From an uncultured bacterium (GTDB lineage: Bacteria; Bacteroidota; Bacteroidia; CAILMK01), in NCBI GenBank assembly GCA_903829945.1, contig CAIKRV010000066.1:40273-104272 (forward strand): a stretch of 64,000 nt of DNA. The letters run 5' to 3'. The notes under the pieces were generated by a model that saw only the letters and a list, made by a program, of their open reading frames with translations, was not told where the DNA came from and did no database searches. How positions within the stretch are numbered: the first letter of the stretch is position 1; each line of letters begins with the position of its first letter. Of this stretch, positions 46,432-56,311 are shown one piece after another. The translations under genes and the position numbers were made by a program.

Positions 46432-47187
46432 ATGATTAAAGTTTATTTCCTAAAACAATTCAAAGGCATTGAAAAAATCTTAAAAAAGAAAGATGCTTTG
46501 AAAAAGGAAGATTATCATAATCTTCGCATTCGCATCAAGCGACTTAACGCCTTGTTTGAAGTAATGGATTTTAGTATTAAAAAATTCAATAAGCAGGAAA
46601 ATGCCAAAATCTTTTCGAAATTATTTAAAGCCGCCGGTGAAATACGAGACAATTTTATTATTCTAACCATCATTAAAAAATATGGTATAATATTACCGCC
46701 GGCTTATATATTGCAAATAAAAAAAGAAACGAAGGAGTCAGAAAAGAAATTTCGGTTGCTGTGCGATGAAGATAATTTAGCAAAAATCAAAAAGCTCAAA
46801 AAAGAACTACTCAATGAACTTAAAGAAGTTAGAAAAAAAGACTTCAAAGCATTTTTAAATATTAAAGGTGCCAATATTTCAGCAGAAACTGCCTTATATA
46901 CCAAAAAAGAAAAGAAGATCCATGGTTTCAGGATTGAATTAAAGAAATACTACAATCTGCTGAAAATGTATCAGCCTAAAGGTAAATTCCCGAAATTGGA
47001 TGCTTTGGAAGAAATAATTGGACATTGGCATGATACCATGATAACTATCAGCTATTTGAAGCAAATTATTCAAGGAGGGAAATTAAAAGGCAAAAAACTA
47101 AGTACCCTTAAAATAATTATTTCACGCATCAAAAAAGAGAAGTCTATATATTTGAAAAGAGCACAATTACTAGCTAAAAGCCTGTAA
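46432..47187 (+). CDS. CHAD-domain protein (polyphosphate-binding)
   Basis: The 251-residue, highly basic and helical protein has LRIRIKRLNALFEVMDF and FRIELKKYYNLLKMY, the paired helices with conserved Arg/Lys, and IGHWHDTM. CHAD proteins bind polyphosphate and locate to polyphosphate granules, and this one lies directly after a PPK2 gene. It lacks a CYTH domain. Lys-rich sequence is extreme (for example LKKEDYHNLRIRIKRL). Co-transcription with PPK2 is very likely (8-bp gap). Confidence 0.88.
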   Translation: MIKVYFLKQFKGIEKILKKKDALKKEDYHNLRIRIKRLNALFEVMDFSIKKFNKQENAKIFSKLFKAAGEIRDNFIILTIIKKYGIILPPAYILQIKKETKESEKKFRLLCDEDNLAKIKKLKKELLNELKEVRKKDFKAFLNIKGANISAETALYTKKEKKIHGFRIELKKYYNLLKMYQPKGKFPKLDALEEIIGHWHDTMITISYLKQIIQGGKLKGKKLSTLKIIISRIKKEKSIYLKRAQLLAKSL

Positions 47188-47258
47188 TTGTAGCATATTA
47201 ACAAATTAATCTGCGTATTATCTTTCTAAAAACTATCTATTACTATGCTTTTTTTGCG

Positions 47259-47266
47259 TAAGTTTG
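47259..47266 (+). promoter_or_regulatory. -7 promoter box for the desaturase gene
   Basis: TAAGTTTG matches TAnnTTTG; the leader would be about 40 nt to ATG 47310. Confidence 0.5.
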
Positions 47267-47309
47267 TTACGAAAACAAAAGTTGCTAATCACTTTATTTT
47301 AATACTAAT

Positions 47310-48401
47310 ATGAGCGCTACCTTAAAAGTAAAATTTAACAATAGAAAAGACACCGATTTTGTTACTGAATTACGTTCAAGTGTAGATGATTATTTCAAAG
47401 CAAAAGGCATCAGCACTTACGCAAATGCAGCAATGGTTTTTAAAACAATTGCTTTATTTACCATCACCTTTGCACCATATTTTTTAATTCTATTTGTCCC
47501 CATGCCTATTTGGGCCATGGCGCTATTAGCAATGGTGATAGGTATTGGTTTTGCAGGTATTGGATTCAGTGTAGGACACGATGCCTTGCATAATGCATAT
47601 TCCTCCAATTCAACTGTTAATTACCTTTTAGGTCTAAGTTTCAATTTAGTTGGTGCTAACGATTATATTTGGAAAATAAAACATAATCAAAGACATCATA
47701 CTTATACCAATATTTACCAAAAGGATGAAGATTTGGAAGCGGGCTATTTATTACGTTTTTCTCCTAAAGCCCCATGGAATAAAGTACATGGATTCCAAGC
47801 ATATACAGCATATTTCATTTATTCTTTGTTCAGTTTAGGTTGGGTAGTATTTTTTGATATCGAAAAATTATTTTTATACAATGGCAATGGCAGCCCCAAT
47901 GGAAATGTAAAACATCCTAGAGCTGAACTTATTAAGCTATTTGCCTTTAAGATATTTTACTTTGCCTATATGTTGGTTTTACCAATGTTCGTATTGCCAA
48001 TTCCTTGGTGGTATGTACTTATTGGCTTCGTTATTATGCACTTAACTGCGGGTTTAATCTTAACCCTGGTGTTCCAGTTAGCCCACGTTATTGAAGAAGT
48101 AAATTTCCCTGAGCCTGAAATGCCTTCCGGCTTAGTAGATAATGCTTGGGCAGTACACCAAATGGAAACTTCTGCTAACTATGCTACCGGAAATAAGTTA
48201 TTAACTTGGTATGTTGGCGGATTAAACTATCAGGTAGAGCATCATTTATTCCCGAATATTTGCAGCATCCACTATCCTGAAATTAGTCCAATTGTTCAGC
48301 GAATAGCTAAGAAATATAATGTTACTTACCACAATGAACATGGCTTCTTTTCAGCATTGTCCTCCCATCATCGCTTATTGGTAAGGCTCAGTAAACCTTA
48401 A
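47310..48401 (+). CDS. Membrane fatty acid desaturase
   Basis: The 363-residue di-iron enzyme has the three histidine boxes: GHDALHNAY (H90, H94), KHNQRHHTYTN (H125, H129, H130) and GLNYQVEHHLFPNI (H311, H312). Long hydrophobic stretches between them fit four membrane helices. The QVEHH form of the third box is typical of front-end or delta-type desaturases that may act on acyl-lipids. It introduces a double bond using O2 and electrons from ferredoxin or cytochrome b5. The long 40-nt leader could hold cold- or lipid-dependent control, but no specific site was seen. Confidence 0.94.
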   Translation: MSATLKVKFNNRKDTDFVTELRSSVDDYFKAKGISTYANAAMVFKTIALFTITFAPYFLILFVPMPIWAMALLAMVIGIGFAGIGFSVGHDALHNAYSSNSTVNYLLGLSFNLVGANDYIWKIKHNQRHHTYTNIYQKDEDLEAGYLLRFSPKAPWNKVHGFQAYTAYFIYSLFSLGWVVFFDIEKLFLYNGNGSPNGNVKHPRAELIKLFAFKIFYFAYMLVLPMFVLPIPWWYVLIGFVIMHLTAGLILTLVFQLAHVIEEVNFPEPEMPSGLVDNAWAVHQMETSANYATGNKLLTWYVGGLNYQVEHHLFPNICSIHYPEISPIVQRIAKKYNVTYHNEHGFFSALSSHHRLLVRLSKP

Positions 48402-48478
48402 TTTAGGCTTTGTCGGTTTGGAGCAGCTCCGCGGCATCCTTATTGCTATGAGCTATGAGGACTACATCCAAAATTTAT

Positions 48479-48486
48479 TACCTTTG
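48479..48486 (+). promoter_or_regulatory. -7 promoter box for the sugar nucleotidyltransferase gene
   Basis: TACCTTTG is perfect, with a leader of about 19 nt to ATG 48509. Confidence 0.5.
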
Positions 48487-48508
48487 CTCCTGTAATTAAC
48501 ACTTTACA

Positions 48509-49510
48509 ATGAAGATAATTATTCCTATGGCCGGTATGGGCAAACGTATGCGCCCACATACCTTAACTATTCCTAAACCTTTAATTCCTATTGCCGGTAA
48601 GCCGATTGTCTATCGTTTGGTGGAAGATATTGCAGGTCTTTGCGACGAAAAAATTGATGAAATCGCTTTTATTATTGGAGATTTTGGAAAAGAAGTTGAA
48701 AATAACCTTATTAAAATAGCTGAAGAGGTTGGTGCTAAAGGCAGCATTTATTATCAGGAAGAAGCCCTGGGTACCGCTCATGCTATCCTATGTGCGGAAA
48801 AATCATTAGATGGACATTTAATTGTAGCTTTTGCAGATACTTTATTTTATGCCGATTTTAAAATGGATACCGAGTGCGACGGAATTATTTGGACCAACCG
48901 TATCGAAAATCCTTCCGCTTTCGGGGTCGTAGAAACTGATGAAAATGGAATTGTTAAGAAGCTTTGGGAAAAACCAACTGAATTTGTTTCTGATCAAGCC
49001 ATTATTGGAATTTATTATTTCCGTGATGGCGCTTATCTCAAAAAACAACTTCAATATTTATTGGATAATGAGATTAAGGTAAAAGGTGAGTATCAATTGA
49101 CTGATGCGCTGGATAACATGCGTAAAGAAGGTGCAAAATTCAAAACGGCCAGTGTTACGCATTGGTTGGATTGCGGTAATAAAGATGCCACCGTACTCAC
49201 CAATAAAGTAGTTTTAGAACTAAACAAAGATAAAAATTTGGTGTCTCCGGATGCTAAAATAATAAATTCGGTGGTCATTGCGCCTTGTTTTATTGATCAT
49301 GGGGCGGTAATTACGGATTCAGTCATCGGGCCTTATGCTTCCTTGGGTGAAAAATCAAAAATAACGCATTCCGTTATTCGCAATAGCATTATTTTAAACA
49401 ATGCATCTATTAATGGGGCTAATATTGATAATTCTATGATTGGTAATTTTTCCAGCTACGACGGCAAAACCGACGAACTAAATATTGGTGATTATTCGGA
49501 AGTTAAGTAA
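48509..49510 (+). CDS. Sugar-1-phosphate nucleotidyltransferase
   Basis: The 333-residue enzyme starts with MKIIIPMAGMGKRMRPHTLT, then IPKPLIPIAGKPIVYRLVED, the nucleotide-binding loop. LIVAFADTLFYAD gives the metal-binding Asp, and NPSAFGVVETDENGIVKKLW, then EKPTEFVSDQAIIGIYYF, gives the sugar-binding region. The C-terminal hexapeptide-type region (VVIAPCFIDHGAVITDSVIG to SVIRNSIILNNASI) is a left-handed beta-helix. It makes an NDP-sugar; whether glucose-, glucosamine- or mannose-1-phosphate is used is unclear. It opens the conserved series TPR lipoprotein / DUF4292 / EnvC-like. Confidence 0.92.
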   Translation: MKIIIPMAGMGKRMRPHTLTIPKPLIPIAGKPIVYRLVEDIAGLCDEKIDEIAFIIGDFGKEVENNLIKIAEEVGAKGSIYYQEEALGTAHAILCAEKSLDGHLIVAFADTLFYADFKMDTECDGIIWTNRIENPSAFGVVETDENGIVKKLWEKPTEFVSDQAIIGIYYFRDGAYLKKQLQYLLDNEIKVKGEYQLTDALDNMRKEGAKFKTASVTHWLDCGNKDATVLTNKVVLELNKDKNLVSPDAKIINSVVIAPCFIDHGAVITDSVIGPYASLGEKSKITHSVIRNSIILNNASINGANIDNSMIGNFSSYDGKTDELNIGDYSEVK

Positions 49511-49621
49511 CTATTACCCTACGTTTTTTCGTTTAAGTACAAATTAACTTATTAATTCCCAAGCCAAAGAATGAATGCTACCTTGCTCCATAAATTTAAT
49601 CCAAAGCGTAGCAAATTAACT

Positions 49622-51370
49622 ATGCCATTCAGGGTCATCTTCCCGATAGGCACACTTATGGTCTTTCTAATATTGACTTCTTGTGGCACACACAAAGCCG
49701 GAAGTACCGTTAATAATAGCAATACAACACAAAAAAGCAACGTAGATAAAATTCGATTTGATGATGCCTTCTTTGCGGCGCAAACCGAAAAAATGAAGAA
49801 GGAAAATAAAAAAGCAATTTCCTACTTTAAAGATGCATTGAAAATTGATAATAATAATGCTACTTGTTATTATGAAATAGCAGCATTATATTTTAGTGAT
49901 TCAAAATTACCGGATGCTGAAAAGCATGCGCAGAGAGCCGTGTATTTAGAGCCGCATAATAAATGGTTTCGCCTTTTATTAGGGGATATTTATCAGTACG
50001 AAAAAAAATGGCCTCAAGCGATAGAAAACAATGAAGCCTTAATATCACAATATCCGGATGAGAAAGATTATTATACCAATTTGGCAATGGTATATATTAA
50101 TCAAAACAAGGCAAACGAGGCCATTAAAACCTATGATAGAATTGAGAAGCATTTTGGAGTAGAAAATGAAACGCTTTTACAGAAATATAAAATTTATTAC
50201 GCCACTCAAAAATATGAAAAGGCAGCAGAGCAACTAAATTTAATTATTAATAGAAATCCGGAAAATAAAAATTACTACCTGAGTTTATTAGCACAATGTT
50301 ATATAAAAAGCGGTAACGATACCAAAGCATTAGAGCTTTTTAGTGAGTTGGAAAAAAATGCACCTGAGGATCCAAAAATACAAATGCTCATTGCAGAATA
50401 TTATATTGGTAAAGGTGATAAACCAAAATATATGGCAGCCATAAAAAAGGCTTTTGCCAGCCCGGCACTTGATATAGATTCTAAAGTTAGAATTATATAT
50501 GGAAGCTATTTAATGGCGAACATGGATTCTACCAGGCTATCAGATGCAGCGCAACTTTGTGAAATTATAGCACAAACCCATCCTAATGATGCAAAATCCC
50601 ATGCCTTGTACGCTGATATTCTAAATGAGCAAAATGCTTATGAGCAAGCCCGCATAGAATATCTCAAAGCCATAGCGCTCAATAATACTAAATATCTGGT
50701 TTGGTCACAATTACTCCGTATTGATGCCATACTGAAAGATTATACAAATTTAGAAATAGATTGTAAAAAAGCTCTTGAAATTTTTCCGAGTCAAGTAGAG
50801 ATCTATTATTTCCAAAGTGTTGCATATTCAGCCTTAAAAAAGTATCAAGATTGTATTGATGTAGTGAGTTCCGCGCTCAATTTATTGACCGGTTCGGAAG
50901 AAAGCAAAAACATAGAATTAGATTTATATATGAATAGAGCGGAGGCCTATTATCGTTTACAGCAATTTAAAAAATCTGATGACGATTTTGATAAAATTTT
51001 GTTAATTGATCCAAAAAATGCAATTGCCCTTAATAATTACGCATACTATCTTTCTGTTCGAAACGAAAAATTAGAAAAAGCGGCAGAAATGTCGAAGCGT
51101 TCCTTAGATTTAGACCCGAAGAGTTCTACATCTATGGATACCTACGGTTGGATTTTGTTTAGAATGGGCAATTATGTAGAAGCAGAAGTGTATATTAAAA
51201 AAGCATTGTTGGGAGATAATAGTGCAGAAGTGCTAGAGCATTATGCCGATGTACTATTTAAACTTCAAAGAGTGGAGGAAGCTGTGGATTATTGGAAAAA
51301 ATCAAAAAAAGCAGGTTCAGAAAATCCCAATATTGATAAAATGATAAGTGAAAAAAGAATTATTGAATAA
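49622..51370 (+). CDS. TPR-repeat lipoprotein
   Basis: ATG 49622 gives 582 residues with a short lipoprotein signal and lipobox LILTSCG (Cys 21). An in-frame ATG at 49571 would place 17 extra polar residues before the signal. The mature protein is built of tetratricopeptide repeats, for example KAISYFKDALKIDNNNATCY, YYEIAALYFSDSKLPDAEKH, KYEKAAEQLNLIINRNPENK and AIALNNYAYYLSVRNEKLEK. It is likely an outer-membrane-anchored scaffold. The stop (TAA) is directly followed by the TTG of the DUF4292 gene, so the two are coupled. Confidence 0.9.
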   Translation: MPFRVIFPIGTLMVFLILTSCGTHKAGSTVNNSNTTQKSNVDKIRFDDAFFAAQTEKMKKENKKAISYFKDALKIDNNNATCYYEIAALYFSDSKLPDAEKHAQRAVYLEPHNKWFRLLLGDIYQYEKKWPQAIENNEALISQYPDEKDYYTNLAMVYINQNKANEAIKTYDRIEKHFGVENETLLQKYKIYYATQKYEKAAEQLNLIINRNPENKNYYLSLLAQCYIKSGNDTKALELFSELEKNAPEDPKIQMLIAEYYIGKGDKPKYMAAIKKAFASPALDIDSKVRIIYGSYLMANMDSTRLSDAAQLCEIIAQTHPNDAKSHALYADILNEQNAYEQARIEYLKAIALNNTKYLVWSQLLRIDAILKDYTNLEIDCKKALEIFPSQVEIYYFQSVAYSALKKYQDCIDVVSSALNLLTGSEESKNIELDLYMNRAEAYYRLQQFKKSDDDFDKILLIDPKNAIALNNYAYYLSVRNEKLEKAAEMSKRSLDLDPKSSTSMDTYGWILFRMGNYVEAEVYIKKALLGDNSAEVLEHYADVLFKLQRVEEAVDYWKKSKKAGSENPNIDKMISEKRIIE

Positions 51371-52117
51371 TTGAAAAAGATACTCTTAATACTCCCTTTA
51401 ATATTCTTGCTTGCCTCTTGCGGCGTTAGCAAAAAAGCACATACTTCCTCCAAAGCAGATAAAGGCAATGCCGAACTAATATCAGCCTATAATAACTCAA
51501 TTCACCCTTATCGCTGGTTAAAAGGTAGAGGGAAATTTACTTATACCGGTAATGGACAAGAATTTTCAGCGTCCGGCTCTTTAAAATTCAGAGAAGACAG
51601 TTTAATTTGGGGTAATGTGAATTATTTAATTGAAGTGGCTAGAGGAATTATTACTAAGGATAGCGCAGTGCTCCTTAATCGTGCCAACAGGGAATATTCA
51701 ATTTATAGTATTAAGGATTTGCAGAATATATTGGCAATTTCCGGATTAAACCTAAAAGCCATTCAAAGAATATTTATGGCCTGTGCCCCATTCGGTATAG
51801 ATAAAAAATATCAATTATTAAAAAGAGAAAGCGCTTACCAATTAGATTATCAGAATCCAATGTATTTGGAACAAATAATTTTGGATGCATCCACCTTAAG
51901 GATGAAAGAATATCGTTTTAAATTAAATGAAAGTCAAAAAATACGTATAACCTACGAAGATTTTAATAAAACCAATGAGATGTTTCTGCCAAAAAAAATT
52001 AATTTTGAAATAGAAACACCGGAAAAAATACAGATTCTCTTTGAGATATCGGATTATGAACTTTCTGACGCGGAAGAAGTTCCGTTTAGCATTCCTGGAA
52101 CTTACAGGAAACGATAA
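51371..52117 (+). CDS. DUF4292 lipoprotein
   Basis: The 248-residue protein has the lipobox signal MKKILLILPLIFLLASCG (Cys 17) and the DUF4292 core (WLKGRGKFTYTGNGQEFSAS, RGIITKDSAVLLNRANREYS, DLQNILAISGLNL). The start appears to be TTG, touching the stop of the TPR gene; no ATG is near. The family has a LolA-like fold prediction in my memory, but no established function. It is typical of Bacteroidota in this gene order. Its 3' end overlaps the following EnvC-like gene by 62 bp. Confidence 0.88.
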   Translation: MKKILLILPLIFLLASCGVSKKAHTSSKADKGNAELISAYNNSIHPYRWLKGRGKFTYTGNGQEFSASGSLKFREDSLIWGNVNYLIEVARGIITKDSAVLLNRANREYSIYSIKDLQNILAISGLNLKAIQRIFMACAPFGIDKKYQLLKRESAYQLDYQNPMYLEQIILDASTLRMKEYRFKLNESQKIRITYEDFNKTNEMFLPKKINFEIETPEKIQILFEISDYELSDAEEVPFSIPGTYRKR

Positions 52118-53423
52118 TTTACCGCAAAAACGGAAAATTATATTTAGGCTCAAGCAAATTCTTGTAGTGGCATTCCTTTTTGTGCCATTATTTTCAAATC
52201 CGCAAAGCCGTAAAGATCTCGAAAATGAGCGTCGCCATATTCTGGAAGAAATACATCAAACCAAAAATCAATTAAAGGATATTAGTGCAAAGCAAAGGAA
52301 AACGGTTGCTTATTTTCGTTTGCTTGAAAAACAAATTGCTTATCGCGAAAGCCTCATCAATACGATGCAGGATGAGCTTGCGATTATTAATCAAAATATT
52401 GCTGAAAGCAGTGATATTGTAGCTGCCTTAGAAAATGATGTGGATGCACTCAAGCAAGAATATGCACGCTTAATATATTACTATTATAAAAATAGAAGCG
52501 TCAATAGTTTTATATCCTATATATTTTCAGCACAATCATTTCATCAAGCTTATAGCCGCATGAAATTACTTCGGTTTTATGCGGAATACAGAACCAAACA
52601 AATCCAATTAATTATCAAAACTGAGCAATCCTTACTGGAAAAAATGACTGACCTGAAAAAAAAACAGGCAGAAAAACAGGAAGTATTGCATGCACTTGAT
52701 GGACAAAAGAAAGAATTGGAGGCTGATCAGAACGAACAAAAAGAATTAATTAAAAGTTTGCGCTCGCAAGGGAATGAATTACAAAAGGAAATCAGGGATA
52801 AAACGGAAGCCGCTGAAAAATTGGAGCGAAGCATTAAGCAAGCCATTGCAAAAGAAATTGCAATAGCTCGCGAACGTGAAAGAGCACGTGAACGTGAAAG
52901 AGCCAAGAGAAATGCAGGCAGAGCAAATGCCAAAGAAAAAGAAGCACCATCTCAACGCAATGATGATGAGGATATCCCTTTAAGTCCGGAAGGCAAAGCT
53001 TTATCAGAAAAGTTTTCTTCCAATAAAGGTAAATTACCATGGCCGGTCTCCAGAGGCATGGTTTGCGAAAAATTCGGCAGAATGCCACACCCTAGTTTGC
53101 CCGGGGTAATGGTCAATAATATAGGCGTAAAAATTTGTACCTCTTCTAATGCTATGGCGCGTGCCATTTTTGATGGAGAAGTTCGTGCAGTATTGCCCAT
53201 TGATGCTCAAAGAAAGTTTGTACTTATTAAACACGGAGAATACTTTACAGTTTACTCCAATTTAAAAATAGTAATGGTAAAACCGGGACAGAAAGTAAGT
53301 ACCAAACAAGAAATTGGCATCATTGCGCAAGATGCCGACAGCAAAAAAACTTCTTTAGAATTACAAATATGGAAAGGTGGAAACACCAAGCTGAATCCTG
53401 AAATTTGGTTATCTAAAAACTAG
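52056..53423 (+). CDS. EnvC-like murein hydrolase activator (degenerate M23 / LytM domain)
   Basis: ATG 52056 gives 455 residues; a TTG at 52041 is the next alternative. A hydrophobic segment KQILVVAFLFVPLFS (about 36-50) acts as the signal. A long coiled coil follows (DLENERRHILEEIHQTKNQL, LEKQIAYRESLINTMQDEL), and an extremely Arg/Glu-rich stretch lies near 270-285 (AIARERERARERERAKRNAG). The C-terminal LytM domain (KLPWPVSRGMVCEKFGRMPH to SLELQIWKGGNTKLNPEIWL) lacks the zinc-binding HxxxD and HxH residues. It therefore resembles E. coli EnvC, which activates amidases and does not cut peptidoglycan itself. It overlaps the DUF4292 gene by 62 bp. Confidence 0.88.
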   Translation: MNFLTRKKFRLAFLELTGNDNLPQKRKIIFRLKQILVVAFLFVPLFSNPQSRKDLENERRHILEEIHQTKNQLKDISAKQRKTVAYFRLLEKQIAYRESLINTMQDELAIINQNIAESSDIVAALENDVDALKQEYARLIYYYYKNRSVNSFISYIFSAQSFHQAYSRMKLLRFYAEYRTKQIQLIIKTEQSLLEKMTDLKKKQAEKQEVLHALDGQKKELEADQNEQKELIKSLRSQGNELQKEIRDKTEAAEKLERSIKQAIAKEIAIARERERARERERAKRNAGRANAKEKEAPSQRNDDEDIPLSPEGKALSEKFSSNKGKLPWPVSRGMVCEKFGRMPHPSLPGVMVNNIGVKICTSSNAMARAIFDGEVRAVLPIDAQRKFVLIKHGEYFTVYSNLKIVMVKPGQKVSTKQEIGIIAQDADSKKTSLELQIWKGGNTKLNPEIWLSKN

Positions 53424-53633
53424 CTCTCAGAATTGCCGCCGCTTTCTTAACGCTAATTTTAACTAATATTTCTGGTATTCATCATTTATAATTAACTCAA
53501 AAGGAAGGGCCTTCAAAAATATAATTCTCTTATTTATTTGATTAGGAAAGAGCTATCTTTTTTCGAAATGCTAAACCAGAGTAGCTTCATTATTTTTACT
53601 TATTTTCGCCCTTAAATATACCTAATATCACAC

Positions 53634-55175
53634 ATGTTAGTTAAAACTTTTGGCAGTGCCGTACATGGCGTAGATGCGCGAACGATTACCATAGAGGTAA
53701 ATATCGATGGAACCAGCATGGGCTTCGCCATAGTAGGACTTCCCGACAATGCGGTTCGTGAAAGTTTTAATCGCGTGGAGGCAGCCATTAAAAATACCGG
53801 GTATCTTATGACCCGCAAGCGTATTGTAGTAAACATGGCGCCGGCGGATATTCGAAAGGAAGGCTCTGCCTATGATTTACCCATTGCCGTAGCCATACTC
53901 GCAGCATCTGACCAATGTGCTGAGCCTGATTTAGACAAGTACATCATCATGGGTGAACTTTCATTGGATGGCAGTGTTATGCCCATACGTGGTGCCTTGC
54001 CCATAGCCATTCAAGCACGGAAAGAAGGATACAAGGGGATTATTTTACCCAAAAAAAATGCACGCGAAGCTGCCATCGTAGATACCTTGGAAGTTTATGG
54101 CATTGAACATATGCGCGAGGCCGTGGAATTTTTAAATGGCGATTTAGCATTGGAATGTACGACAGTAAATACAAGAGAAGAATTCCTAGAACGCGGTTCC
54201 ATTTATGACCTGGATTTTTCTGATGTAAAAGGACAGGAAAACATAAAACGTTCTCTGGAAATTGCCGCTGCAGGTGGTCATAATGTAATATTAATCGGCC
54301 CACCCGGTGCCGGCAAAACGATGCTGGCCAAACGCTTGCCTACCATCCTACCCCCACTGAATTTGCATGAAGCCTTAGAGACCACAAAAATTCATTCCGT
54401 AGCGGGACATTTAAAATCAAATACGGCACTAATTTCAGTTCGGCCTTTTCATTCACCGCATCATACCGTTAGCGATGTAGCCTTGGTAGGCGGTGGTGGA
54501 TTTCCACAGCCGGGTGAAATATCTTTAGCACATAATGGGGTATTATTTTTAGATGAATTGCCTGAATTTAAAAGGACAGTCTTGGAAGTTTTGCGTCAAC
54601 CATTGGAAGAAAGAAGAGTAACCATTTCACGAGCACGATTTAGTGTAGAATATCCTTCTTCCTTTATGTTGGTGGCCAGCATGAATCCTTGTCCGTGCGG
54701 CTATTATAATCATCCTGAAAAAGAATGCGTATGTGCTCCGGGAGTGGTACAAAGATATTTAAACAAAATATCCGGTCCTTTATTGGACCGAATAGATATT
54801 CATGTAGAAGTAGTTCCTGTTGCCTTTAATGAACTTACCAGTGAGCGAAGCACGGAAGCCAGTCAATCCATTAGAGAGCGTGTAATAGCGGCCAGGGTCA
54901 TCCAAGAAAATCGATTTGGCGGCAAAAACGGCATTTATGCCAATGCCCAAATGAGCACCAAACAAGTTAGAGAAATATGCATGATCAGCGAGGCTGGCCA
55001 AAATTTATTAAAAACGGCCATGACCAGATTGAATCTAAGTGCAAGAGCCTATGATCGAATTTTAAAAGTTTCCCGTACCATTGCTGATTTAGCAAATTCC
55101 GATGAAATTCGCATTGAACATCTTGCCGAAGCTATACAGTACAGAAGCTTGGATAGAGAAAATTGGGCCGGTTAA
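53634..55175 (+). CDS. comM: YifB/ComM-family Mg-chelatase-like AAA ATPase
   Basis: The 513-residue protein starts with the ChlI-like S5 fold domain ([20 protein letters not shown], then [20 protein letters not shown]). It follows with the AAA motor: Walker A GPPGAGKT (222-229), Walker [10 protein letters not shown], and [17 protein letters not shown]. These are the hallmarks of YifB/ComM, a branch-migration helicase that supports natural transformation by extending recombination of incoming ssDNA. The symbol is by family. It runs convergently into a PhyH-like gene with a 22-bp gap. Confidence 0.93.
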   Translation: MLVKTFGSAVHGVDARTITIEVNIDGTSMGFAIVGLPDNAVRESFNRVEAAIKNTGYLMTRKRIVVNMAPADIRKEGSAYDLPIAVAILAASDQCAEPDLDKYIIMGELSLDGSVMPIRGALPIAIQARKEGYKGIILPKKNAREAAIVDTLEVYGIEHMREAVEFLNGDLALECTTVNTREEFLERGSIYDLDFSDVKGQENIKRSLEIAAAGGHNVILIGPPGAGKTMLAKRLPTILPPLNLHEALETTKIHSVAGHLKSNTALISVRPFHSPHHTVSDVALVGGGGFPQPGEISLAHNGVLFLDELPEFKRTVLEVLRQPLEERRVTISRARFSVEYPSSFMLVASMNPCPCGYYNHPEKECVCAPGVVQRYLNKISGPLLDRIDIHVEVVPVAFNELTSERSTEASQSIRERVIAARVIQENRFGGKNGIYANAQMSTKQVREICMISEAGQNLLKTAMTRLNLSARAYDRILKVSRTIADLANSDEIRIEHLAEAIQYRSLDRENWAG

Positions 55176-55197
55176 AAATAAATAATAGGTGTGCGTA

Positions 55198-56136
55198 TTA
55201 TTTATTTAAAAACTTTCTCAACTTACTGCTTTCCACAGAGCGAAAATTTACCAATAAAGTTTCGCGGGTTTGATTGGGTTCAAACTCCCCTCTTCTATGA
55301 AATCCAATATTATTAGTTACAATGAGGGTATTCCCGGGACCAACAAATTGTGTTTCCACAACTCCCATTGCTTTACGTTGTTCCTCCGACATAATATTGC
55401 GCACAATACTTCCTCTTTTATCCAAATATTTAGCGGGGATATCTTTATCCCCTCGTTTCAATTTGGCCACACGCACGCTCATATTATATTCATAACTTAA
55501 ACGAGATGCCGAAAGTTTATGAGAGCCTTTGGCATATATATATGCACCATTTGCCTTGGTAGCTTCGCCTAAGTATAAAAAACACTTCACGGTTGGATAG
55601 TGCACATCGGCATGTAAAATGTTTTCAATATCATCATCGTACTCATCATTATCATCCTTATGCAGGACTAAATAACTTAAGGTAGGCTTATATTTGGACA
55701 TGTCCTTTTTCAAGGCCATTTCAGCCATTTCTTTCAGAATTTTATTATCCCGCATAATGCGTATGGTTTCCGGAAAATCCTGCGGATGTTTATCCAAACT
55801 TAATCTAGCCGCCATCATGGATACTTTACCGGAAGGTTTATAGGCTTCAAATACCAATTTGCTTTTATAAGCGTCATATTCACCTCTCACCTTTGCCCAG
55901 TCTTCCTGACTTAAAAACTGCGGAATTTCTACAACGCCTTCGGCTTCCAATATTTTTGCATATTGAGTATAAGGCTCACTTACCTTTCGCCTTGAACCTA
56001 AGTTGTGCAAAAAATTTCGACCAATAACACGTACCAATTGCAAACCAACTTTATTTTCCCAAACTTTACCGGTATGATATGGTGGAGAAGTTTGAAATAA
56101 ACCGCTGATAAAGGGGATTTTTCGGATAAAACTCAT
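55198..56136 (-). CDS. Phytanoyl-CoA dioxygenase (PhyH)-like Fe(II)/2-oxoglutarate oxygenase
   Basis: The 312-residue protein has the iron-binding HxD in NILHADVHYP, a cupin-type core (YPTVKCFLYLGEATKANGAY, YIYAKGSHKLS), the distal His in NNIGFHRRGEF and the 2-oxoglutarate-binding Arg in NQTRETLLVNFRS. It should hydroxylate a small molecule or lipid acyl chain. It lies on the same strand as the ferredoxin and P450 genes, but a strong terminator (56243-56275) separates them, so it is probably transcribed independently. Confidence 0.85.
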   Translation of the reverse strand: MSFIRKIPFISGLFQTSPPYHTGKVWENKVGLQLVRVIGRNFLHNLGSRRKVSEPYTQYAKILEAEGVVEIPQFLSQEDWAKVRGEYDAYKSKLVFEAYKPSGKVSMMAARLSLDKHPQDFPETIRIMRDNKILKEMAEMALKKDMSKYKPTLSYLVLHKDDNDEYDDDIENILHADVHYPTVKCFLYLGEATKANGAYIYAKGSHKLSASRLSYEYNMSVRVAKLKRGDKDIPAKYLDKRGSIVRNIMSEEQRKAMGVVETQFVGPGNTLIVTNNIGFHRRGEFEPNQTRETLLVNFRSVESSKLRKFLNK

Positions 56137-56242
56137 AAAGTGCCAGGTTAATGTAGGTCAAATTTACTTATTAGTTCTATATAATTAATAAATATTGTCA
56201 ATAAGTTTATTTTAATTTTCACCATTTCAGGATGGGGCCAAA

Positions 56243-56275
56243 CAAAAAACAGGACCTTAATATCAGGTCCTGTTC
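56243..56275 (-). terminator. Terminator of the P450-ferredoxin operon
   Basis: The stem AACAGGACCT (56248-56257) pairs with AGGTCCTGTT (56265-56274). On the minus strand a T-run follows the hairpin. Confidence 0.88.
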
Positions 56276-56311
56276 GACATAGTGATTTGATAGTATTGAT
56301 CTAATTTATTT

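Noticed and set aside
52727..53234. Several minus-strand reading frames opposite the EnvC-like gene
   Set aside because: They mirror the repetitive Arg/Glu coil and other coding sequence on the plus strand, with no independent signal.
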